A stretch of 21,247 bases of DNA from G020354085 sp964629975 (GCA_964629975.1 CAZVUN010000037.1:1-21247); one strand, 5' to 3'. Counted from the stretch's first letter, positions 12,928-20,840 are shown. A program made the numbers and translations. The notes: generated from the letters alone by a model not told the origin.

Positions 12928-13794
12928 ATGCCGAGCGAGAACCTGCGGCGCGGCGCGCTGTTGATGCTGGCATCCGGCCTGCTGTTCGCCGTGATGGGCG
13001 CGGTCGTCAAGAAACTGTCCGTGCTCTTGCCGAACGAGACCATCGTGTTCTTCCGCAACATCGTCGGCCTGGCGGCGCTTGCGCCGTGGATCACCTATCG
13101 CGGCTGGCACGTGATCCGGACGGCCCGGCCCGGCGCGCATCTGGTGCGCAGCCTGTTCGGCATCGGCTCGATGTACTGCTTCTTCTTTGCCCTTGGCCGC
13201 CTGCCGCTTGCTGAGGCCACGCTGCTCAATTACTCGACCCCGTTGTTCGTGCCATTCATCGCCTGGTTCTGGTTGCGCGAGCCGGTGCCGACCGCGTTGC
13301 GCTGGATCCTGGTGGCCGGCTTTGTCGGGGTGCTGCTGATCCTGAAGCCGGGGCATGCGCTGTTCGCACCGGCGTCGCTGGTCGGCCTGGCCTCCGGTCT
13401 GTTCGCGGCCGTGGCCATGACCGGGGTGCGCAATCTGGCGCGCAGCGAATCCACCACCACCATCGTGTTCTACTTCACGGTGGTCGGTTGCACCGTGTCG
13501 TCGGTGCCGATGCTCTGGGCGTGGCACACACCGCCTCCCGAGACCTGGGGCTGGCTGCTCGTCATGGGCACCGCGGCCAGCGCGGCGCAGCTCCTCATGA
13601 CCCGCGCCTACGCGAGCGCGCCGGCCGCGCACGTGGGTCCGTTCACCTACTCGACAGCTGTTTTTGCCGCGCTCGGCGGCTGGTGGTTCTGGGGCGAGCT
13701 GTTCGATGCCCTGTCGCTGCTCGGCGCGCTGCTGATCGCGGCCGCCGGCATCCTCACCATCCGCCGCACCGCGCGGCCGCCCAGCCTCGCCTAA
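12928..13794 (+). CDS. EamA-family (DMT superfamily) transporter
   Basis: This 288-residue inner-membrane protein has about ten membrane segments in two EamA repeats. Marks are LLFAVMGAVVKKLS in segment 1, the ETIVFFRNIVGLAAL run at about 37-51, YSTPLFVPFIAWFWLREPV at the end of the first repeat and FTYSTAVFAALGGWWFWGE in the second. It is closer to the metabolite or S-adenosylmethionine-uptake-like EamA group than to the exporter at 2637; the two are not recent duplicates. The substrate is unknown. ATG 12928 lies 14 bases after the PilZ stop, so co-transcription is likely. Confidence 0.88.
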   Translation: MPSENLRRGALLMLASGLLFAVMGAVVKKLSVLLPNETIVFFRNIVGLAALAPWITYRGWHVIRTARPGAHLVRSLFGIGSMYCFFFALGRLPLAEATLLNYSTPLFVPFIAWFWLREPVPTALRWILVAGFVGVLLILKPGHALFAPASLVGLASGLFAAVAMTGVRNLARSESTTTIVFYFTVVGCTVSSVPMLWAWHTPPPETWGWLLVMGTAASAAQLLMTRAYASAPAAHVGPFTYSTAVFAALGGWWFWGELFDALSLLGALLIAAAGILTIRRTARPPSLA

Positions 13795-13811
13795 CATCGC
13801 GCCGGCTGGCT

Positions 13812-13817
13812 TATAAT
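13812..13817 (+). promoter_or_regulatory. Consensus -10 (TATAAT) ahead of the Lys/Ala-tail protein
   Basis: A perfect TATAAT in very GC-rich surroundings, 34 bases before ATG 13852. The -35 region is poor. The expected start near 13824 favours ATG 13852 over ATG 13831. Confidence 0.55.
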
Positions 13818-13851
13818 CCGGCCACGGATCATGCACGGTGCGGAGGATTGC

Positions 13852-14415
13852 ATGCACAGTCTCGAAAGCGCGATCGCGGTGATCAGCAATTGGCCCGCGG
13901 GCAAGAAGCAGGAACGCGATAAGGTGCGCGCCGCGCTCGCCGATCTCATCGGCGATTGTGAAGCGGCCATCAAGGTGTGGCAGGAGTATCTCGCGGCACC
14001 GACCACCTCATCAGACAAGTGGAGCATCGTGGCCTGGATCGGCGCGGAGCGTGCCCGGCGGCTGCACGAGATCAACCTCGCCGCGCGCCAGCGCCTGCAC
14101 GCGATCTGCGCCAGTGCCGGCGGCGCGGCCGCCCGCACGGTGCGGCTCGACGACGATCTGATCGAGATGGCCTACCGCATGCTCGCGCCGGGCGAGACCG
14201 GGGTGGACGCGGCCAATGCCGCGGTGCAGACGCTGCGCGGCCGCATTGAGCAGCTGCGCGCCCTGCAGACGAAGCTTGCGGCGACACCGCGCGCGACGCA
14301 GGCAAGTGCGCCGCCCGCCCGGCGCGCGGCCAAGCCGAAGGTGTCCAGGAAGAAGGCCGCCTCCAAACCGAAGGCCGGCAAGGCCAAGAAGAAAGCCGCA
14401 AAACCCAAGAAGTAA
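13852..14415 (+). CDS. Unknown protein with histone-like Lys/Ala-rich tail
   Basis: I do not recognise this 187-residue protein. The first ~145 residues look helical and soluble, with segments such as QERDKVRAALADLIGDCEAA, IGAERARRLHEINLAARQRL and AVQTLRGRIEQLRALQTKLA, and no signal peptide or membrane segment. The last ~45 residues are a run of KPKVSRKKAASKPKAGKAKK-type repeats, like the C-terminal tails of histone H1-like and AlgP-like bacterial proteins, so nucleic-acid binding is a reasonable guess. The start is ATG 13852 because GGAGG lies five bases ahead; ATG 13831 is in frame but would leave almost no leader behind the TATAAT. It is monocistronic, convergent with the small secreted genes. 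Confidence 0.8.
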   Translation: MHSLESAIAVISNWPAGKKQERDKVRAALADLIGDCEAAIKVWQEYLAAPTTSSDKWSIVAWIGAERARRLHEINLAARQRLHAICASAGGAAARTVRLDDDLIEMAYRMLAPGETGVDAANAAVQTLRGRIEQLRALQTKLAATPRATQASAPPARRAAKPKVSRKKAASKPKAGKAKKKAAKPKK

Positions 14416-14445
14416 CGCGCGCACCGAGCGCGGCCCCGGCGGCGC

Positions 14446-14673
14446 CTACGGCTTCTTCGGCTCGGTCTGGCTGCGTGGGCCGCCCTTGCGCTCGCTGCTC
14501 TTCTTCTTGAGTTCGGTCTGCGGTTCGGCGCACGGATCGTCCATGCGCAGGCCGGTCTTGGCCGCGGGGGTCTTGTCAGCGGGCGTGGTTGCCGGTTTCT
14601 GCTCCGGCGCGGCGGCCGTGATCGTGGCAAAGCCTGCTGCCAGCAGCGCCATCGTCATGCGTGTGATGTTCAT
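14446..14673 (-). CDS. Small secreted Lys/Pro-rich protein
   Basis: This 75-residue product of unknown function begins with a signal peptide (MNITRMTMALLAAGFATITAAA). The mature part is short, charged and probably disordered: EQKPATTPADKTPAAKTG, one Cys in DDPCAEP, then TELKKKSSERKGG and a KKP end. ATG 14673 has GGAG nine bases ahead; the longer frame lies inside the terminator of the neighbour. It shares the secreted, Lys-rich, C-terminal-KK design of the two genes upstream but no alignable sequence. The gene is isolated between a terminator and a convergent gene. Confidence 0.65.
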   Translation of the reverse strand: MNITRMTMALLAAGFATITAAAPEQKPATTPADKTPAAKTGLRMDDPCAEPQTELKKKSSERKGGPRSQTEPKKP

Positions 14674-14702
14674 CCCGTCGTCTCCGTGACTCCTGGGTAG
14701 GC

Positions 14703-14733
14703 AAAGCAAGAACGCCCCCAGGCGGGGGCGTTC
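14703..14733 (-). terminator. Rho-independent terminator after the first peptide paralogue
   Basis: A perfect 10-base stem GAACGCCCCC/GGGGGCGTTC (14710-14719 and 14724-14733) with a 4-base loop; on the minus strand it is followed by TTGCTTTG. It lies 28 bases after the stop of the gene ending at 14761. Confidence 0.75.
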
Positions 14734-14760
14734 AGGCATGTCCGAAAACCGGGGAAGGGC

Positions 14761-14952
14761 TTACTTCTTCTTCTCCGGGCACTTCACGTCCTTGCCATCG
14801 ACCTTGACGGTCTCGCCCGGCTTCTTGTCCTTGCAGGCCTTGGCAACGGCGTCGTTACCCGCACCTTCGTGCTTGGCGGCGAAGGCCACGGACGCGGTGC
14901 CGAACGAGGCGGCGAGGGACAGCGCAACCAGGGTGTTGAGCAGCTTGTTCAT
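14761..14952 (-). CDS. Tiny secreted two-Cys Lys-rich protein, paralogue A
   Basis: This 63-residue protein of unknown function consists of a signal peptide (MNKLLNTLVALSLAASFG, cleavage around VAFA-A) and a mature peptide of about 37 residues. After KHEGAGNDAV the core AKACKDKKPGETVKVDG continues as KDVKCPEKKK to the end; the two Cys are 18 residues apart and could form a disulfide or bind a ligand in the periplasm. The last 27 residues are identical to paralogue B apart from B's extra Lys, while the signal peptides differ. GGAGG lies seven bases before ATG 14952. It sits behind the terminator of paralogue B and in front of its own, so it may be expressed partly by read-through. Confidence 0.75.
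   Translation of the reverse strand: MNKLLNTLVALSLAASFGTASVAFAAKHEGAGNDAVAKACKDKKPGETVKVDGKDVKCPEKKK
14764..14854. repeat. Direct repeat copy A (3' halves of peptide paralogues)
   Basis: A 91-base segment identical to 15043-15133 except at two positions (14797 A/G and 14847 C/T). It covers the shared mature core and the stop-proximal part. The flanking signal-peptide DNA is much more diverged. Confidence 0.9.
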
Positions 14953-14984
14953 TTGGTTTCCTCCGTTTCAGAAATGTCCTGCGG

Positions 14985-15012
14985 TAAAAGGCGCCCCCGG
15001 CTCGGGGGGCGC
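14985..15012 (-). terminator. Rho-independent terminator between the two peptide paralogues
   Basis: An 8-base stem GCGCCCCC/GGGGGCGC (14991-14998 and 15005-15012) with a 6-base loop, followed on the minus strand by CTTTTA. It lies 24 bases after paralogue B and about 33 bases before paralogue A, so it may act as an attenuator between the two. Confidence 0.7.
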
Positions 15013-15036
15013 TCGCTCCGGAAACTTTAGAAGCTC

Positions 15037-15207
15037 TTACTTCTTCTTCTTCTCCGGGCACTTCACGTCCTTGCCGTCGACCTTGACGGTCTCGCCCGGC
15101 TTCTTGTCCTTGCAGGCCTTGGCAATGGCGTCGGCCGACTGGGCGAAGGCGGTGCCGAAGGAAGCAACGAGGCCGAGGGCCATCAGGGTGCTGAGGATCT
15201 TCTTCAT
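15037..15207 (-). CDS. Tiny secreted two-Cys Lys-rich protein, paralogue B
   Basis: This 56-residue protein has a signal peptide (MKKILSTLMALGLVASFG, cleavage likely after AFA) and a mature part of about 34 residues: QSADAI, then the shared core starting AKACKDKKPGETVKVDG and ending KCPEKKKK. Compared with paralogue A it lacks the short His/Gly insert after the signal and has one more C-terminal Lys. ATG 15207 is preceded by AGGAG about ten bases away. It is transcribed away from the sensor kinase at 15423, with 215 bases between them. On the minus strand TTGCCC-N17-CATAAC (about 15231-15259) is a weak candidate promoter. Confidence 0.75.
   Translation of the reverse strand: MKKILSTLMALGLVASFGTAFAQSADAIAKACKDKKPGETVKVDGKDVKCPEKKKK
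15043..15133. repeat. Direct repeat copy B (3' halves of peptide paralogues)
   Basis: Partner of 14764-14854, offset by 279 bases, with two mismatches in 91. The copies include synonymous positions, so similarity is kept at the DNA level and not only the protein level. Confidence 0.9.
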
Positions 15208-15391
15208 GATGTATTGACTCCTGCTTGGTTCGTTATGTGGGTGTCTGCCGGCCGGGGCAACTGCTCCCAGCGACATTGCCGATCACAACAGCAATCGCTA
15301 TGCCAATGTTCCGTCACCGAGATACATGCGTTAATTCAATAGGTTGAACATAACATGTGGACTCCAGACGGCATTCCCCCGTATTGTGAAG

Positions 15392-15406
15392 CTACAAGAA
15401 TTGTAG
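15392..15406. other. Inverted repeat just upstream of the sensor kinase start
   Basis: CTACAA-GAA-TTGTAG, a perfect 6-base dyad ending 16 bases before ATG 15423. It could be an operator for the kinase-regulator operon or a leader hairpin that limits translation. The 15208-15422 gap is unusually AT-rich around 15330-15360, as expected for divergent promoters, but I cannot assign a clear -35/-10 pair. Confidence 0.4.
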
Positions 15407-15422
15407 GTCACCACCAATTCTG

Positions 15423-17174
15423 ATGTCGCATTTCCTCTCCTTCCTCGGGCTCGGCCGCCTGCAGCGCAAGATCGTGCAGGTCATCACGATCATCGTCGTC
15501 GCGCCCATGCTCGTGGCTGGCTGGTTGGCCTCGGCGTGGGTGTCCCGCAGTTTCGAACAGCGTCTCGAGCAATGGATCAGCGATGCGGCACGCGCCAATC
15601 AGAACTGGCTGAAGGCGTACCAGAACGATGCGGTGATGCTCGGGCGGGTGCTGGCCGACGATCCCGAGTACCTGGCGAGCCTCGACGATCTGACGGCCGA
15701 CGAGCTGCCGTCGCCGATCAAGCGCATCACCCAGGAACTCGGCATCCACCTGATCCAGGTCTATGGCCCGGACCGGCGCCTCATCTACTCGTCGATCCCG
15801 CTGCAGATGCCGGCGCTGTGGGAACCGGGCCAGACCGAGGCGGTACTGAAGGTCATCCGCCGCAACAACAGTATGCTGGCCGCGGTCGGGATCACAGCGC
15901 TGCCCCGCAATGGCCCGGTCAAGTACTATCTCGTGCTGGGTAGCCTCATCGGCGAGGACTTCGCCAAAGAGCTGTCGCAGCTCACCGGACTTAAGACGCG
16001 CATCTATCACCGCGAGGGAAAAAACTACTTCGACGTGTTTTCCAAGCCCGACGAGGTAATGACATTGCGCCACCTGCCGCGCGAGGTGGTCGCCAGTCTC
16101 GAGTCCGATAAAAAAACCTACTACAGCACCGAGGCCGAGCACGGCGAGTTTCGCGGCCTGTACACGCCGCTCGTGGATTCGACCGGGCGCGTCGAGGCGA
16201 TCCTGTTCAGCGGCCTGGAACGCCGCGGCATGCAGGAAGTGTTGACCAATCGCATTGCGCTGTTCGCGCTGATCTCCCTGCTCGGTATCGTGATTGCGAT
16301 CGCCACCGGCCTGTTGCTCAGCCGGCTGGTGGTGCGACCGCTCGAATACCTGCGCAAGGGGGCGCTCGAACTCGCCGGGCAGAACTTCAACGCCAGCGTG
16401 CCGATCACCTCGGACGACGAGCTTGGCGATCTCGCCAAGACCTTCAACGCGATGGCGGCACGCCTGCGCGAGGCGCGCGACGAGCAGCAGCAGCGCTTCC
16501 AGACCGACAAGCTCGCGGCCATGGGAGAGCTGTCGGCAGCGCTGGCGCACGAGATCCGCAACCCGATCGGTGTCATCAGCACTTCGGCGGCGCTGCTCGA
16601 GAAGCCCGATTACGACCCGGCGCGGCGGGCGGAGCTCACGCGCATGATCCGCGAGGAGAGCGCGCGTGTGAGCAATCTGGTGCAAGACTTCCTGCAGCTG
16701 TCACGCTATCGGCGGCCGACCTTCGCATCGATCGATCCGGTCGCCCCGCTCGAGGGCGCCGTGACGCTGGCGCTCGCCGGCCGCGAGCACGTGCGCATCG
16801 AGCGCCGCTATGCCCACGAGCAAGCCCGCATCCAGGCCGACAGCGGCCTCCTGCAGCAGGCCTGGGGCAACGTGCTCACCAATTCACTGCAGGCAATGGA
16901 AGGGCGCGAGGCGGCGCTGATACTGAGCACGCGCGTCGCCAATGGCCAGGTCCAGGTGGCGCTCGAAGACAGCGGCCCCGGCATCCCTGCCGAGATCATG
17001 CCGCGGCTGTTCGAGCCATTCTTCACCACCAAGGAGAACGGCACGGGCCTCGGTCTCAGCATCGCCTTTGCCTTGGTGAGCGCCAACGGCGGGCGGCTCG
17101 AGGCGGCTGCCCCGGAGCAGGGCGGGGCGCGGTTCGTGATGACATTTCCGCTGATGGAGAAGGTGCACGCATGA
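15423..17174 (+). CDS. Membrane-bound sensor histidine kinase
   Basis: This 583-residue inner-membrane kinase has a membrane helix at about 17-40, a large periplasmic sensor region (41-277, probably Cache-like), a second helix at 278-300, a HAMP linker (301-352) and a short coiled piece. The HisKA domain has the phosphorylated H376 in ALAHEIRNPIG, and the ATPase domain has N487 (NVLTNSLQAM), DSGPGIP (516-522), FEPFFTTK (530-537) and GTGLGLS (540-546). All catalytic boxes are intact. HEIRNP followed by an NtrC-type partner is typical of AtoS/ZraS-like systems. The signal is unknown. Its stop overlaps the next ATG as ATGA, so the two form one operon. The start at 15423 has only a weak ribosome binding site. 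Confidence 0.95.
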   Translation: MSHFLSFLGLGRLQRKIVQVITIIVVAPMLVAGWLASAWVSRSFEQRLEQWISDAARANQNWLKAYQNDAVMLGRVLADDPEYLASLDDLTADELPSPIKRITQELGIHLIQVYGPDRRLIYSSIPLQMPALWEPGQTEAVLKVIRRNNSMLAAVGITALPRNGPVKYYLVLGSLIGEDFAKELSQLTGLKTRIYHREGKNYFDVFSKPDEVMTLRHLPREVVASLESDKKTYYSTEAEHGEFRGLYTPLVDSTGRVEAILFSGLERRGMQEVLTNRIALFALISLLGIVIAIATGLLLSRLVVRPLEYLRKGALELAGQNFNASVPITSDDELGDLAKTFNAMAARLREARDEQQQRFQTDKLAAMGELSAALAHEIRNPIGVISTSAALLEKPDYDPARRAELTRMIREESARVSNLVQDFLQLSRYRRPTFASIDPVAPLEGAVTLALAGREHVRIERRYAHEQARIQADSGLLQQAWGNVLTNSLQAMEGREAALILSTRVANGQVQVALEDSGPGIPAEIMPRLFEPFFTTKENGTGLGLSIAFALVSANGGRLEAAAPEQGGARFVMTFPLMEKVHA

Positions 17175-18559
17175 CACGCAAGGTGCTGGTGGTCGAGGAT
17201 GAGCAGAACATGCAGGCAGTGATGCGCCTGATCCTGGAGGGCGCCGGTCACGAGGTGCTGGTGGCCGACAGCGGCGAGGCGGCGCTGCCATACCTGCGCG
17301 ATCCGGCGCTCGATGTCGTGCTGTCCGACCTTAAGATGCCCGGCATGGGCGGTGAGGCGTTCGTGCTGCGCGCGCGCCAGGAGCGCCCCGACCTGCCCGT
17401 GATCGTGGTGACCGCGCACGGCACCATCCGCTCGGCGGTGCAAAGCATTCACGACGGCGCGGCCGACTATCTGACCAAGCCCTTCGAGCCCGAGCAGCTC
17501 GAGATCGCCGTGCACAATGCGCTCAAGCTGCGCGATATCCTGCTCGAGAACCAGCGCCTCAAGGTCGCGGCCGGGCAGGTGCGCAGCCGCCGGCTGGTCG
17601 GCGAGAGCGCCGCGGCGCGCACCCTGCTCGAGGAGATCGAGCGCGTGGCACCCTACAAGACGAGCGTCCTGATCTGCGGCGAATCCGGCACCGGCAAGGA
17701 GCTGGTGGCGCGCACCATTCACGAGCTGTCGCCGCGGCGCAACGCGCCGTGGATCGCGATCAACTGTTCGGCGATCCCGCGTGATCTAATGGAGAGCGAG
17801 CTGTTTGGTTACGTGAAGGGCGCCTTCACTGGTGCCACGCAAAACCGCGCCGGGCGTCTGGAGCAGGCCCAGGGCGGCACGCTGTTTCTGGATGAGATCG
17901 GGGATCTCGATCTCAGCCTGCAGGCCAAGCTGCTGCGCGTGCTGCAGGAGCGCGAATTTTCTGCCGTCGGCTCCGATCAGCTGCGCGCCGTCGACGTGCG
18001 TTTCCTCGCCGCCACCAACCGCGATCTCAAGGAGCTGGTGCGCGCCGGCAAGTTCCGCGAGGACCTGCTGTATCGCCTGGACGTCTACAACATCGCGGTG
18101 CCACCGCTGCGCGCGCGGCGCGAGGACATCCCGCTGCTCGCGCAGGTGTTCCTGCGCGAGGTGTCGGTGGAGACCGACAAGCCGGTCACCGGCATCACCC
18201 CGGCGGCGCTCGAGCAGCTCACGCGTTACGCCTGGCCGGGCAATGTGCGCGAGCTGCGCAACACCATGGAGCGCGCGGTGCTGTCGTGCCGCTCCGGGCA
18301 GATCGACGTTGCCGACCTGCCGCCCGCGCTGCGCCTGGCCGGCGATGCGGCACGGGTTGGCGGGGCAGCCGCCGAACCGCGCGCCGAGCGCAATCTCGAT
18401 GAGTGGCTGGCGGAGGTGGAGCGGCGCGCGATCCTCGAGGCGTTGGCGCAGTGCAACGGCGTGCAGGCGCATGCCGCGCGCCGCCTCGGGGTGTCCGAGC
18501 GCAGCCTCTGGCACCGCATCAAGAAGCTCAACATCCAGATCTCGCGCACGGTCGGCTGA
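17171..18559 (+). CDS. NtrC-family sigma-54-dependent response regulator
   Basis: This 462-residue regulator is the cognate partner of the kinase before it. The receiver domain (1-120) has ED10-11 acidic residues, D53 in LSDLKMPGMGG, T81 and K103. The AAA+ domain (about 140-385) has Walker A GESGTGKE (170-177), the sigma-54 contact loop GAFTGA (217-222), Walker B TLFLDEIGD and ATNRDL. The Fis-type HTH at the C-terminus (about 419-455) reads ILEALAQCNGVQAHAARRLG then VSERSLWHRIKKL. All parts needed to activate RpoN promoters are present. Targets are not known; two good -24/-12 sequences occur in this window (5222 and 10663). It ends 14 bases from the convergent rpiA. Confidence 0.96.
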   Translation: MTRKVLVVEDEQNMQAVMRLILEGAGHEVLVADSGEAALPYLRDPALDVVLSDLKMPGMGGEAFVLRARQERPDLPVIVVTAHGTIRSAVQSIHDGAADYLTKPFEPEQLEIAVHNALKLRDILLENQRLKVAAGQVRSRRLVGESAAARTLLEEIERVAPYKTSVLICGESGTGKELVARTIHELSPRRNAPWIAINCSAIPRDLMESELFGYVKGAFTGATQNRAGRLEQAQGGTLFLDEIGDLDLSLQAKLLRVLQEREFSAVGSDQLRAVDVRFLAATNRDLKELVRAGKFREDLLYRLDVYNIAVPPLRARREDIPLLAQVFLREVSVETDKPVTGITPAALEQLTRYAWPGNVRELRNTMERAVLSCRSGQIDVADLPPALRLAGDAARVGGAAAEPRAERNLDEWLAEVERRAILEALAQCNGVQAHAARRLGVSERSLWHRIKKLNIQISRTVG

Positions 18560-18573
18560 GCCGTGCGCGCGCT

Positions 18574-19233
18574 CTAGCGCGTGAGTGTCCTCACGCCCGC
18601 GTCGCTGCCGAGCAGCAGCACATCGGCCGGCCGGCGCGCAAACAGGCCGTTGGTCACGATCCCGGTGATGTGATCGAGCTCGCTCTCGAGCTCGACCGGA
18701 TTGAGGATCTTGAGGTTGTGTACGTCGAGGATGACGTTGCCATTGTCGGTAACGAAACCCTCGCGCAGGCGCGGCTGGCCGCCGAGCTTGACGAGCGCGC
18801 GCGCCACCAGGCTGCGCGCCATCGGAATGACCTCGACCGGCAGCGGGAAGGCGCCAAGCACGCCGACCAGCTTGGAATCGTCGGCGATGCACACGAACCG
18901 GCGCGACGCCGCCGCCACGATCTTCTCGCGGGTGAGCGCACCGCCGCCGCCCTTGATGAGATGCAGGTGCTCGGTGGCCTCATCGGCGCCGTCGACGTAC
19001 AGCGGCAGGTCGCCGGTGCTGTTGAGGTCGAGCACCGGGATGCCGTGCTTCTTCAGGCGTTCGGCGGTCGCATTCGAGCTCGCCACCGCGCCGTCGAGCT
19101 TGCCACGCACCTTGGGCAGGGCATCGATGAAGTGATTGGCAGTCGACCCGGTGCCGACCCCGATCACGCTGCCCGACTCGATGTAATCGAGCGCGGCCAG
19201 CGCCGCCGCCTTCTTTTTCTCGTCTGGCGTCAT
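18574..19233 (-). CDS. rpiA: Ribose-5-phosphate isomerase A
   Basis: RpiA interconverts ribose 5-phosphate and ribulose 5-phosphate in the pentose phosphate and Calvin pathways. The 219 residues equal the E. coli length. Signatures are IGVGTGSTANHFI (24-36), SSNATAERLKKHGIPV, the catalytic LYVDGADEA (78-86), LIKGGGGALTREKIVA (92-107, with E103) and DDSKLVGVLG. ATG 19233 is chosen by length and family alignment; a longer frame to 19296 runs into the ilvA promoter region. It is divergent from ilvA, an arrangement also seen in pseudomonads and relatives, with a 77-base shared promoter region containing a TATTAT (19272) pointing toward ilvA. Confidence 0.97.
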   Translation of the reverse strand: MTPDEKKKAAALAALDYIESGSVIGVGTGSTANHFIDALPKVRGKLDGAVASSNATAERLKKHGIPVLDLNSTGDLPLYVDGADEATEHLHLIKGGGGALTREKIVAAASRRFVCIADDSKLVGVLGAFPLPVEVIPMARSLVARALVKLGGQPRLREGFVTDNGNVILDVHNLKILNPVELESELDHITGIVTNGLFARRPADVLLLGSDAGVRTLTR

Positions 19234-19310
19234 GAATGCGCCTAAATGTTCTAATCCGCAGGCAGAATACCTATTATTGCCGTTCAAATAAAGCACAGGC
19301 CGCGGCCTCC

Positions 19311-20822
19311 ATGCCAGACAACTATCTGAAGAAGATTCTCACCGCACGCGTCTACGACGTCGCGCGCGAGACGCCGCTCGAGCACGCACCGCTGCTATCG
19401 CGCCGCACCGGCAACGAGGTGTGGGTCAAGCGCGAGGATGAGCAGCCGGTGTTCTCCTTCAAGTGCCGCGGCGCCTACAACAAGATGGCGCACCTGACCG
19501 CACGCGAGCTGAAACGCGGCGTCATCGCGGCCTCGGCCGGCAATCACGCGCAGGGCGTGGCGCTTGCGGCGCGCCGGCTGGCCACGCGCGCCGTGATCGT
19601 CATGCCGCGCACCACGCCGCAGATCAAGGTCGATGCGGTGCGCAACCTGGGCGGCGAGGTCGTGCTGCACGGGGACAACTACGACGCCGCCTACGCGCAC
19701 GCGCGCATTGTGGCGCGCCGTCGCCGGCTCACCTTCGTGCACCCCTACGACGATCCCCTGGTGATCGCCGGGCAGGGCACGATCGGGCTCGAGATCGCCA
19801 AGCAGCATCCCGGGCCGCTCGATGCCGTGTTCGTGCCGGTCGGCGGCGGCGGCCTGATCGCAGGCATTGCCGCCTACCTCAAGCAGCTGCGCCCCGAGGT
19901 CAAGATCATCGGTGTCGAACCGGAAGACGCCGACGCCATGGCGCGTTCGCTCGCGGCCGGGCGGCGCGTGGTGCTCGAGCACGTCGGCATCTTTGCCGAC
20001 GGGGTGGCGGTGCGCAACGTCGGCGCAGAGACCTTTCGCCTGTGCCGGCAGTACGTCGACGACATGGTGATCGTGTCGAACGACGAGATCTGTGCCGCGA
20101 TCAAGGACATCTTCGAGGACCGCCGCTCGATCCTGGAGCCGGCCGGCGCGCTCGCCTACGCCGGCCTCAAGCGCTACGCGCAGGAACAGCGGCTGCGCAA
20201 GCGCGTGCTGGTCACGATCGCCTCGGGCGCCAATGTCAATTTCGACCGCCTGCGCTACGTGGCCGAGCGCGCCGAGATCGGCGAGCGGCGCGAGGCGATC
20301 TTCGCGGTCACGATCCCGGAGCGGCCCGGCGCGCTCAAGAGGTTCTGCCGGATCCTGGGTGATCACAGCATCACGGAGTTCAACTACCGCTTCGCCGACC
20401 CCAAGGCGGCGCACATCTTCGTGGGTATTCAGGTGCGCGAGGCCGAGCGCATCGATCGCCTCGCCACGACCCTGCGTCGTCACGGCTATGCGACGCTCGA
20501 CATGACCGACAACGAGATGGCCAAGCTGCACATCCGCCACATGGTCGGCGGGCGCGCGCCCAATGCGCATGACGAGATCATCTACCGCTTTGAGTTCCCG
20601 GAGCGCCCGGGCGCGCTCATGGAGTTTCTGAGCAAGATGGGCGGCGGCTGGAACATCTCGCTGTTTCACTACCGCTCGCACGGGGCGGATTTCGGGCGCG
20701 TGCTGGTCGGCATGCAGGTGCCGCCGCGCGACAAGGCCAAGTTCCACCGCTTTCTCGACACCCTCGGCTACGAGTATGTCGAGGAGACCGGCAATCCGGC
20801 CTATCAGCTGTTCCTGAGCTGA
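19311..20822 (+). CDS. ilvA: Threonine ammonia-lyase, biosynthetic
   Basis: IlvA deaminates threonine to 2-oxobutanoate, the first step of isoleucine synthesis, using pyridoxal phosphate. The 503 residues compare with 514 in E. coli. The catalytic part has the PLP lysine K51 in FSFKCRGAYNKM, SAGNHAQGVA (75-84), the phosphate-binding VGGGGLIAG (177-185) and VASGANVNFDR-like ITIASGANVNFDRLR. The C-terminal third carries two ACT-like regulatory domains (starting FAVTIPERPGALKRFC and YRFEFPERPGALMEFL), so feedback inhibition by isoleucine is expected. I chose ATG 19311 over the frame from 19236, because the extension overlaps the divergent promoter and is not family sequence. Confidence 0.96.
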   Translation: MPDNYLKKILTARVYDVARETPLEHAPLLSRRTGNEVWVKREDEQPVFSFKCRGAYNKMAHLTARELKRGVIAASAGNHAQGVALAARRLATRAVIVMPRTTPQIKVDAVRNLGGEVVLHGDNYDAAYAHARIVARRRRLTFVHPYDDPLVIAGQGTIGLEIAKQHPGPLDAVFVPVGGGGLIAGIAAYLKQLRPEVKIIGVEPEDADAMARSLAAGRRVVLEHVGIFADGVAVRNVGAETFRLCRQYVDDMVIVSNDEICAAIKDIFEDRRSILEPAGALAYAGLKRYAQEQRLRKRVLVTIASGANVNFDRLRYVAERAEIGERREAIFAVTIPERPGALKRFCRILGDHSITEFNYRFADPKAAHIFVGIQVREAERIDRLATTLRRHGYATLDMTDNEMAKLHIRHMVGGRAPNAHDEIIYRFEFPERPGALMEFLSKMGGGWNISLFHYRSHGADFGRVLVGMQVPPRDKAKFHRFLDTLGYEYVEETGNPAYQLFLS

Positions 20823-20840
20823 GCGGACGCGCGCGCCGCG

